Positions 42,565 to 49,039 of a stretch of 64,000 nucleotides of DNA are shown one piece after another (position 1 is the stretch's first letter; every line of letters starts with the position of its first letter). This DNA comes from JAXMHB01 sp046346965. GTDB lineage: Bacteria > Pseudomonadota > Gammaproteobacteria > Xanthomonadales > SZUA-5. Under the pieces are notes generated by a model. It had not been told where the DNA came from and made no database searches. It saw only the letters and a program-made list of their open reading frames with translations. A program made the translations under genes and the position numbers. Location: assembly GCA_046346965.1 (NCBI GenBank), contig JAXMHB010000001.1, positions 248,001 through 312,000 of the forward strand, in the 5' to 3' direction.

Positions 42565-42916
42565 TGCCGTGGGCGGCGGTTGGCATGGCAGCCGCCGATT
42601 GGGCGGCGCAGCCCAAATCCGCCGCATAACGGAGGCGCGCTCCCGCGCCGCTGCTTGTGATCTTGGCGGAGACGTCAGCCGCCCGCGTTTGTGAAACGAA
42701 CTGAAACGCTGCGATTGAACCACCCACGTAGGCGGACAGTTCCCAATGCCGCCTACGGAGCGGTCCGCGCGCCCGAGGACAGCGGCTTGGTAGCCAGTTG
42801 TTCCGTGAATTTTTAGGTTTGCCTATCTCAATGCGCAAGCCCGCAAGCCCGCTCAAGCAAGGCTCGCTTGCGGATAGGCGACCGACGGGCGTAGGATGGC
42901 TGTCGTCTAGTTGTAG
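42565..42916. repeat. Cassette-leading block, copy 2
   Basis: Diverged second copy of the block at 39556-40009, without the extra 100 bp segment. Shared landmarks include GGCATGGCAGCCGCCGATTG, GCTTGTGATCTTGG, GTTTGTGAAAC, GAATTTTTAGGTTTGCC and CGTCTAGTTGTA. It starts eight bases after the right REP end of unit 1 and ends with G at 42916, followed by cassette DNA (TTTGACCGC). Confidence 0.8.
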
Positions 42917-42926
42917 TTTGACCGCA

Positions 42927-43385
42927 ATGGATGGAATGGGGAACGCCGTGGCATTGGGTGAATTAGAACTGGTGGTCGTGGAACATGAATGGTATGACGG
43001 TCCAGTCTCTGGAGTCGCGTACATCGACGGGATGCCTCATCAGTTTCTACGTGCTGTTGACGAGCCTGAAGGGGACGGGAGCTACCAGTTCAAGATATGG
43101 CCGATTTCGCTTGAAACCCTGGCGATGGAAATTGAGAGTTGGAGTATTTTCGTTGCTTGGAATCGCGAGTACGAGGCAGGAAATACGAGCCTAGATAGCC
43201 ATCCAGCGTCAGGAGGAATTAGCGAACGGTACGATCAACTAGAAATTGAACTGGCTCGCTACAGAGCTTTGCCGGACTCTGCTAGAAGCATATTGGGAAA
43301 GAAGGCGTGGTTGGATGTGTCGGAACGTTATTCGGAATCAGGTCCAGGATACGGCTTTATTTGGAGAAAATGTGGTGGAACGTAG
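42927..43385 (+). CDS. Cassette protein, unknown
   Basis: 152-aa soluble protein in cassette 4 (42917-43478). Sequence such as LVVVEHEWYDGPVSGVAYIDGMPHQFLRAVDEPEGDGSYQFKIWPIS suggests a small alpha/beta domain; I do not recognise the family. ATG 42927 is the first start inside the cassette (a second ATG is three codons on); the frame continues upstream into the repeat block, but that part also lies in the block's other copy and is not considered coding. Lower GC than core genes. Confidence 0.7.
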   Translation: MDGMGNAVALGELELVVVEHEWYDGPVSGVAYIDGMPHQFLRAVDEPEGDGSYQFKIWPISLETLAMEIESWSIFVAWNREYEAGNTSLDSHPASGGISERYDQLEIELARYRALPDSARSILGKKAWLDVSERYSESGPGYGFIWRKCGGT

Positions 43386-43396
43386 GCGGAGTTGCG

Positions 43397-43484
43397 GTCA
43401 AACTATGCAATCAAGCCGACGCCGGAACAAACTCTTCGCACAAACCGGAGAATGCCGCCGGCGCGGCTTATTGCGGCGTTAGAA
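43397..43484 (+). other. attC site 3
   Basis: 88 bp: R'' GTCAAAC (43397-43403), R' GTTAGAA (43478-43484). The inner part is nearly identical to attC2, including both extrahelical bases. GCGGTCAAA at R'' is the exact complement of TTTGACCGC that begins cassette 4 at 42917; the neighbouring R' belongs to the next cassette, so R'' and R' need not match each other. Confidence 0.92.
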
Positions 43485-43494
43485 TGCGGTTGAT

Positions 43495-43776
43495 ATGACT
43501 CATCTTCCCGAAACAATCCCAGAGCTCATTACGGTGCTCCTGGAAATGGTCAATCTCGAGACCTCAACCTTGGAACAAGCACAACTCGCGCAGTCACAAT
43601 GCCTTGCTTTGGTTCGGCACCTGCAAGGCTCTCCGCTTTGTGCAGAGGTAGACGAGTATGTATGGCACTATTTATCGGATGCTGACATTCGGTTCAAGGA
43701 TTCTGAGTACGCGCACAAGCAGCGCACCGAGCTTCGGGCACTTTTGACTGATTGGAGGCGGGAGCTTGCGCAGTGA
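43495..43776 (+). CDS. Small cassette protein, unknown
   Basis: 93-aa predicted helical protein (MTHLPETIPELITVLLEMVNLETSTLEQAQLAQSQ...) starting 10 bp after attC3. No domain recognised. The cassette starts at 43479; its own attC is not seen where expected, because REP/RAYT material begins about 50 bp after the stop codon. Confidence 0.65.
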   Translation: MTHLPETIPELITVLLEMVNLETSTLEQAQLAQSQCLALVRHLQGSPLCAEVDEYVWHYLSDADIRFKDSEYAHKQRTELRALLTDWRRELAQ

Positions 43777-44085
43777 TCGGTAATTGCTCGCACGTCACCG
43801 GCGCCGCATTGTAAATATGGGGAACAAACGCGGACACGCAGGATTTGCTTGAGAACGGCGCCAGAGGCCGATCATTACTCGCGTCTCTGGAACAGCAAAC
43901 GCGGACACGCAGGATTCGCCAGCAGCAGCAAGCAAACGCGGACACGCAGGATTTGCTTGAGAACGGCGCCAGAGGCCGATCATTGCTCGCGTCTCTGGAG
44001 ATTCCGGCCGTCTGAGCGGCCCTCTGCGCACGAAAATCCAACGCCCCCAGGCGCCCGCGGCGCCTAAAATGGCTGGCTGAACCGT

Positions 44086-44361
44086 TCAGCTCAGTTTTTC
44101 GAGCCAGCGGGCGTAGCCGAAGCCTTTCATCCACGCCTGCCCGATGGCCTGCGCTTTGTCCATGATCGCCTCGGCGCTGCCGACGATGCGCCAGTAGGCG
44201 GAGCCGACGCCCTTCACCTGTCCAGTCCAGTGGCTGGCATCGAGTCCGAGCCGACGAAGGGCGGGCGGTTCGGTTGGATGGATGGCGCCACGCTTGTCCG
44301 GTCGGATCTGCCGGCCCGTGTAATCCACCAGTTGGATGTACTCGGCTTCCGTCATCGGAGC
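44086..44361 (-). pseudogene. RAYT C-terminal fragment
   Basis: Encodes only the last 90 or so residues of a RAYT (from MTEAEYIQLVDYTGRQIRPD to GYARWLEKLS). Its 5' side is replaced by a REP copy. Almost identical to the same portion of the intact gene at 44515, so it is probably a recent internal duplication. Confidence 0.85.
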
Positions 44362-44514
44362 TAAACGCGGACACGCAGTATTTGCTTGAGAACGGCGCCA
44401 GAGGCCGATCATTGCTCGCGTCTCTGGAGATTCCGGCCGTCTGAGCGGCCCTCTGCGCACGAAAATCCAACGCCCCCAGGCGCCCGCGGCGCCTAGAATG
44501 CTTGGCTGAGCCAC

Positions 44515-45465
44515 TCAGCTCAATTTTTCGAGCCAGCGGGCGTAGCCGATGCCTTTCATCCACGCCTGACCGATGGCCTGCGCCTTCTTCATGATCGCCT
44601 CGGCGCCGCCGACGATGCGCCAGTAGGCAGAGCCAATGCCCTTCACCTGTCCAGTCCAGTGGCTGGCATCGAGTCCGAGCCGACGAAGGGCGGGCGGTTC
44701 GGTTGGATGGATGGCGCCGCGCTTGTCGGGTCGGATCTGCCGTCCTGTGTAATCCACCAGTTGGATGTACTCGGCCTCCGTCATCGGCAGTCGAAACACC
44801 GACAGACCGACGATGGGCCGCAGCGTCTTGCCTGCCCGATTGGGCTGTTCGCGCAAGCTCTCTGCGCGCGACTGCACGCTGGTGTGATCCGAGCGCTCGA
44901 CGTTCCTGGCGATGCCGGCCCGCACCGGGTTCAAGTCAACGTAAGCCATCGCCGCCGCCAGCGCGCGTTCGTCCGCGAGCAGCTGACACTTGAAACGGCC
45001 CTCCCAAAATCGACCTTTGACGCCATCCTCGGCGTTGGCGCGCCGCGCGACGTACTCGTCCAGGCACTTCATGAACCAAGAGAGATCGCACAGCCGCTTG
45101 CGGTACATGTCGGCCATCGCCAACAGCCGCTCGCGCCGCGCCGCTTGGCGCTCGGGGTCGGAAAGCATGAACAGCCGCCCCCAGCGATCCGCTACCTCGT
45201 CATCCGTCCAGCCTCGCGCCAGTTCGGGTTCCACCGAGAGTACGACATGCAGATGGTTGCTCATCACCGCATAGGCGTACACGGCGACCGCAAAAATCTC
45301 ACCCAACTGCCGGATTCGATACACGATCATGGGCTTGCGCGCGTCGTGATCCTTGCCGGTGAGCGGATCAACGCCACACAACCACGCCCGCCGCACACAG
45401 CGCGTCACGCAGTGGTACATGCCGTGCTGCTCGGTGCTGACGGTGTGCGCGCGGGCTTGTGTCAT
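44515..45465 (-). CDS. REP-associated tyrosine transposase (RAYT)
   Basis: 316-aa HUH-type transposase related to IS200 (Y1_Tnp). The metal-binding pair H71/H73 lies in SNHLHVVLSVEPEL, and the single catalytic tyrosine is Y175 in AMAYVDLNPVRAG; RFWEGRFKCQ is another family hallmark. A C-terminal extension (about 215-316) includes ALRRLGLDASHWT. No frameshift seen, so it is possibly active and the source of the surrounding REP sequences. Encoded against the direction of the cassettes. Confidence 0.92.
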   Translation of the reverse strand: MTQARAHTVSTEQHGMYHCVTRCVRRAWLCGVDPLTGKDHDARKPMIVYRIRQLGEIFAVAVYAYAVMSNHLHVVLSVEPELARGWTDDEVADRWGRLFMLSDPERQAARRERLLAMADMYRKRLCDLSWFMKCLDEYVARRANAEDGVKGRFWEGRFKCQLLADERALAAAMAYVDLNPVRAGIARNVERSDHTSVQSRAESLREQPNRAGKTLRPIVGLSVFRLPMTEAEYIQLVDYTGRQIRPDKRGAIHPTEPPALRRLGLDASHWTGQVKGIGSAYWRIVGGAEAIMKKAQAIGQAWMKGIGYARWLEKLS

Positions 45466-45554
45466 GCGGCCATGATCGCGAGCTGCGTCGTTGCTGTCTG
45501 TAGGATTTCTTCGCGTCGTTGTGTCAGAATTTTCCTACAGAACCCTGCGTGTCC

Positions 45555-45605
45555 TTGATTGCCTTCTCCTTGATTGCCCCTCCTTGATTGCCCCCTAGAT
45601 TGCAT
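45555..45605. repeat. Short direct repeat (CCTTGATTGCC) next to the RAYT unit
   Basis: Three close copies of CCTTGATTGCC between the right REP end and the next cassette gene (from about 45553). The preceding cassette boundary cannot be placed here, so an attC may have been lost. Confidence 0.6.
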
Positions 45606-46004
45606 ATGAAGCGCGCTCGATTCCTCACCACAGAAGGCCCATACCTGGAAGCATTTTTCGAAGTTGAGGGGCAAGTCCTGTGCGTGATGGACGAGTTCAG
45701 CGTCGATGAGCGTGGTCTGCCGAAGCAAGGTGACGAAATCGAGTTGGAGTTCACGGCGTCAGTATTGGAGGATGAGGCGTGGGAAGAAATCTTCGCCGGT
45801 AATCCAGAACATAAGGTCGGTCTGGAACAAATTGACGGTTGGCGCTACACAGCCTACGGCCAAGTCATTTCCATTGCGCCGGTACAAGTGAACTGCGGGT
45901 TGCTCACGGTTCAGGACGTCGTCCATACAAACGATTCGAGGATAGTTGGAGAGTATGTGAGGTTTACCATTAGCCGCCTCGGAGGTTGCGCGCATGCAAT
46001 CTAA
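45606..46004 (+). CDS. Cassette protein, unknown
   Basis: 132-aa soluble protein (MKRARFLTTEGPYLEAFFEVEGQVLCVMDEF...) with a predicted beta-rich N-terminal half (ELEFTASVLEDEAWEEIFAGN) and no recognised family. The ATG at 45606 was preferred over a TTG six codons upstream. Its TAA lies inside the R'' box of attC4, as in the first cassette. Confidence 0.7.
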   Translation: MKRARFLTTEGPYLEAFFEVEGQVLCVMDEFSVDERGLPKQGDEIELEFTASVLEDEAWEEIFAGNPEHKVGLEQIDGWRYTAYGQVISIAPVQVNCGLLTVQDVVHTNDSRIVGEYVRFTISRLGGCAHAI

Positions 46005-46088
46005 CTATGCACTTAAGCTGACCGCCTGGGGAGTGTATTGTTTAAAACCACCGCTGCTGGCCTGCGGCGGCTTAACTCGGCGCTAGGC
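45999..46088 (+). other. attC site 4
   Basis: 90 bp: R'' ATCTAAC (45999-46005), R' GCTAGGC (46082-46088; the second base departs from the GTT consensus). The left arm still begins CTATGCA like the others, while the centre is different and more AT-rich (GTGTATTGTTTAAAACC). Arms around TTAAGC / GCTTAA and CCGCC / GGCGG can pair. Confidence 0.85.
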
Positions 46089-46092
46089 GTCA

Positions 46093-46557
46093 ATGGGCCC
46101 CGCATCCCTCGTTGGCAAGACTATCCAAGGCATCTGCCTGTTCAGGGGCAGCGTGCATCCAGCTTGGGTGGACGAGAACACGCTGCCAATCGCAGCATGG
46201 TCAGTCTTCATTGACGTTCAGAATGAAGGACTATTCAAGGTCTCGGCCACGGAAGTCGACTTTGGCCCGAGTCGGTTTCGTGGACTGGGGTTGTCATTCG
46301 AGGCATGCTCCGAAAGTGACCTCGAGATGAAAGGGGTCCAAGCGCAATGGAAGGCCGAACCTCTTGTCGAAGCAGAGGACCTGCTTCCCCTTGAAGTGCG
46401 CTTTGTTGAAGAGACCGATCCCATGGGCGAAGACACGGTGAGCCAGTATCTGATCGTCGGGACGCAGGGTCAACAACTGATTCTTCGCCACATCATGCCT
46501 CCCACAACCCTTGGCATTTCTATATTGCACCCAAACAGTCCGACAGTTGACGCCTAA
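46093..46557 (+). CDS. Cassette protein, unknown
   Basis: 154-aa soluble protein starting four bases after the attC4 R' box. It begins MGPASLVGKTIQGICLFRGS and is predicted beta-rich (AAWSVFIDVQNEGLFKVSATEVDFG). No family recognised. The stop TAA forms part of GCCTAAT, the R'' box of the next site. Its cassette begins at 46083; TAGGCGTCAA there complements TTGACGCCTA at its end. Confidence 0.7.
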   Translation: MGPASLVGKTIQGICLFRGSVHPAWVDENTLPIAAWSVFIDVQNEGLFKVSATEVDFGPSRFRGLGLSFEACSESDLEMKGVQAQWKAEPLVEAEDLLPLEVRFVEETDPMGEDTVSQYLIVGTQGQQLILRHIMPPTTLGISILHPNSPTVDA

Positions 46558-46640
46558 TCCCTCGCTCAACCCAGCAAGGCTCGCTTGCAGATAGGCGATA
46601 GACGGGCGTAAGATGGTTGCCACTATTTTGTCTGGCCTTG
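46552..46640 (+). other. Chimeric attC site 5
   Basis: Only the left half is normal: R'' GCCTAAT (46552-46558) and an L''-like CGCTCAAC. The right side is not the array-type arm but AGCAAGGCTCGCTTGC, GATAGGCGA and GACGGGCGTAAGATGG. This is the third copy of the sequence that ends both leading blocks. Whether it recombines is unknown. Confidence 0.55.
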
Positions 46641-46697
46641 AGCTGGCTCCCGAGAAAGTTAAATGGAAGTCTCCGCTTGCATGTTCATCGTGAATGC

Positions 46698-46730
46698 GCG
46701 TCACTATGCAATCAAGGCGACCCCGGGAGT
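46698..46730 (+). other. attC remnant 6
   Basis: GTCACTATGCAATCAAGGCGACCCCGG resembles the R''-L'' half of attC2/attC3 (CTATGCAATCAAG is identical), but no matching right half follows. It marks the last trace of the array. Confidence 0.5.
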
Positions 46731-46806
46731 GGATGAGTCGGCCGTTCACCCGTCGTCGCCAGGTTCGCTCTTTGTTCGCTGCCGTCCTCTCGCTCTCGGA
46801 GTTTCA

Positions 46807-47358
46807 ATGCGTTTCTGCCTCGTCCTGTTGATGTCGATGTTGGTCGTCTCTTTCAAAGCCCATGCCGACAACGCCGAACTTGCGCAACTTGCCGCGCAGG
46901 ATCAGACGGATCGCGCCGAGAAGGAGGGCGAGTGGGGCGATAACGCTCGACGCAAGCGGGTGCTCGAACTGTTGGCAACAGGCGCTGTGTCGACTCCGCA
47001 GGACAAGCTGAATGCTGCGCTCATTCTTCAGCACACGCCGGGTCGAGTCTGCGAAGGGAAGCTGGGGAGCGTGAGCCCGGAGAACTATTTGTTGGCGCAT
47101 TACCTTGCCAAAGCCGCGCTTGACGCAGGGCTCGAAGGGGCAAAGCAAATGGTCGCGGTGACGATAGATCGATATCTGTCGTTCACGGAGGGTCGGCAGC
47201 GATATGGAACCAGTCAATTGGTCGATCTTGAGCCAGGCGAGTCCTACCTTCCAGAGATCGATAGATCAGTTTCAGATGAGGAACGGGCCGAGCTTGGCGT
47301 GCCGCCATTGGGCACCGTCCTCAAGCAAGCGCCAGAGCGCAAACCCGCGGGCGACTAA
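46807..47358 (+). CDS. Exported protein at the end of the cassette array, unknown
   Basis: 183-aa protein with signal peptide MRFCLVLLMSMLVVSFKAHA and a GGAG ribosome-binding site. The mature part (DNAELAQLAAQDQTDRAEKEGEW...) contains VLELLATGAVSTPQDKLNAALILQHTP and YLLAHYLAKAALDAGLEGAKQM, which resembles DUF6624-like proteins associated with the bacterial periplasm; I cannot confirm this. The frame is open upstream to 46663 through the attC remnant. No attC follows it. Confidence 0.7.
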   Translation: MRFCLVLLMSMLVVSFKAHADNAELAQLAAQDQTDRAEKEGEWGDNARRKRVLELLATGAVSTPQDKLNAALILQHTPGRVCEGKLGSVSPENYLLAHYLAKAALDAGLEGAKQMVAVTIDRYLSFTEGRQRYGTSQLVDLEPGESYLPEIDRSVSDEERAELGVPPLGTVLKQAPERKPAGD

Positions 47359-47568
47359 GGAACCGGAATAGGTCGCGTATCCGCGGCCTGTTTGCGGAGC
47401 GTGGACACGCGGAAATTGCTGTTTGCCGGCGGGTTGAATGGCGTATGGGGTGGCCGCCGGCGCGAGGGACCGTCGCGTGTATCGGTCCAATCGCGCGCAC
47501 GGAGCCGCGCTACCGCGGGAGTAGGCCGGGTCCTTCGCGTCCCAGCAAACATCACAGCAGCGAGAGCA

Positions 47569-47720
47569 ACACCTGGATTGCCACAGCCCTCGTCCGCGTC
47601 GCGGACGAGGGCTTCGCAATGACGCCGTACTACTGCGGGCCTGCCCCAAACCGAGGCGTCATTGCGAGCCCCCGCGGCGCCCGTAGGCGCGGCGGGGGCG
47701 CGGCAATCCAGCTTTGCGTT
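47569..47720. repeat. Inverted pair of REP-like elements
   Basis: Two elements of the GGATTGCC...CGCAATGACG type, in opposite orientation. The first (about 47573-47625) has internal stem CCTCGTCCGCG/CGCGGACGAGG; the second (about 47655-47712) runs CGTCATTGCGAG...GGCAATCC. A third copy is at 57445-57496. Nothing coding was seen in 47359-47748. Confidence 0.75.
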
Positions 47721-47748
47721 CTTGCTGTTGCTCTGACCGCCAGTCCGC

Positions 47749-48171
47749 AAAGCCGCGGCCGCCGGCGCGATGGGACACCATCGCATGCAAGGGCACACCC
47801 GCGCGCACGGAGCCGCGCTACCGCGGGCGTAGGCCGGGTCCTTCGCGTCCCAGATGCATGGCGTGGCGGCCCCGCCCCATACGCGAGGCGCCCGGCGCTG
47901 TTCGCCGTTCGCACGGCCAAAGCCGCGGCCGCCGGCGCGATGGACACCATCGCAGCAACGGGCTCCTCGGCGCGCACGGAGCCGCGCTACTGCGGGCGTA
48001 GGTCGGGTCCTTCGCGTCCCAGATGCATGGCGTGGCGGCCCCGCCCCCATACGCGAGGCGCCCGGCGCTGTTCGCCGTTCGCACGGCCAAAGCCGCGGCC
48101 GCCGGCGCGATGGGACACCATCGCATGCAAGGGCACACCCGCGCGCACGGAGCCGCGCTACCGGGAAGGCC
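47749..48171. repeat. 170-bp tandem repeat
   Basis: Units start with AAAGCCGCGGCCGCCGGCGC at 47749, 47919 and 48089, an exact 170-bp period, with two full units and one half unit. A diverged piece lies upstream around 47452-47545. Units share GCGCACGGAGCCGCGCTAC, GGGTCCTTCGCGTCCCA and CGAGGCGCCCGGCGCTG. Open frames here arise from composition, with no recognisable protein. Confidence 0.9.
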
Positions 48172-48174
48172 CCC

Positions 48175-48930
48175 GCACTCCATCGATGGCACCGTCACCC
48201 TCAACGATGAACGCCTCGGACTCGTAGACGGACCGCCAACCCTCACCGATGGACCGCCGACCTTCGCCGTTGAACCACTGCACCACCAACGATGGACCTT
48301 CACACCACTAACGATGAACGCCGCGGTCTCATTGATGAACCGCCGACCCTCGTCGATGAACGACTGCACCATCGACGACGAAGCCCACAGCATCACCGAT
48401 GAACGCCACCGGCTCGCCGATGGACGCGCAGACTCTCGCCGATGAACCACTGCACCCCCAGCGATGGACTTGCGCACCACCACCGATGAACGCCTCGGGC
48501 TCATCGTTGGACCTCCACGCCACCAACGATGAAGCACCGCACCCGCAACCACGCAGGTGCAGTCGTCCAACGATGAGGGTGCGCAGGTCCAACCACGACC
48601 CGGCGTGCGTCCATCGCCGACGGTCCACACCATCACCGGCGAAGCGCCTGCGCTCATCGCCGCTACTCCGCAGCACCAACGGTGAACCCCCAGAGCCCCA
48701 TCGGCGCACGCCAGCGCTGCAACGGCGCAGCTGCAGACCTCCATCGGCGCATACCCAGACCTTCATCGCCGACGGTGCGCAGCTGCATCGGCGAACGCCA
48801 GTAGTTCATGCGCCAGTCCGCGGCGTCGACCCGCCCACCACCAGCGTTCAACACCGAACCTTGGGCCGCCCATCCGCGGACGCCAGCCGTCGATCCACCG
48901 ACGCCGCGTGTTCAACGTCGGCGCTCTGAG
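48175..48930. repeat. Degenerate tandem repeat with 21/22-bp spacing
   Basis: About 35 units aligned on CGATG (later CGGCG/CGCCG), e.g. CACCGATGAACGCC and CAACGATGGACC. Positions of the core include 48184, 48205, 48247, 48268, 48290, 48312, 48333, 48354, 48397, 48418, 48440, 48462, 48484, 48505 and 48527, so spacing alternates between 21 and 22 bp. The mix of spacings breaks any reading frame, so it is regarded as non-coding. 48931-49039 shows nothing recognisable. Confidence 0.85.
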
Positions 48931-49039
48931 CAGCTAGGGAAGTGGACTTGGCGGTGGAGCGGGGCGCCGGGCGCTTCGCGTGACGGGCTTCGGCGCGAGA
49001 GCGCACGCCGAGGAGCCGCTGTCGTGGCGCGGCTATGCC

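Larger units (their letters stand above)
43825..45554. mobile_element. REP/RAYT unit 2 with internal partial duplication
   Basis: Contains four REP cores (43825-43851, 43895-43920, 43929-43959, 44362-44388), one with perfect 8-bp arms CAAGCAAA/TTTGCTTG around a 15-nt loop. There are two copies of the conserved 3' segment, a 92-codon RAYT fragment, the intact RAYT, and an inverted REP core at the right end (CTGCGTGTCC, 45545-45554). Located between the cassette genes at 43495 and 45606. Confidence 0.85.

Noticed and set aside
42798..42926. N-terminal extension of the cassette gene at 42927
   Set aside because: The extra 43 codons lie in the leading block, which also occurs without that gene at 39.9 kb, so they are outside the cassette.
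41333..44388. CRISPR array
   Set aside because: The repeated core recurs at irregular distances, with RAYT genes between, inverted copies at the far ends and no cas genes; it is a REP family.
44515..45465. Integron integrase
   Set aside because: The only recombinase-like gene in the array has HLH and a single tyrosine in a Y1 transposase context, not the Arg-His-Arg-Tyr set of IntI.
47818..48744. 308-codon minus-strand frame over the repeats
   Set aside because: It crosses two unrelated repeat families, and the 21/22-bp spacing shifts frame between units, so the sequence was not selected as protein.
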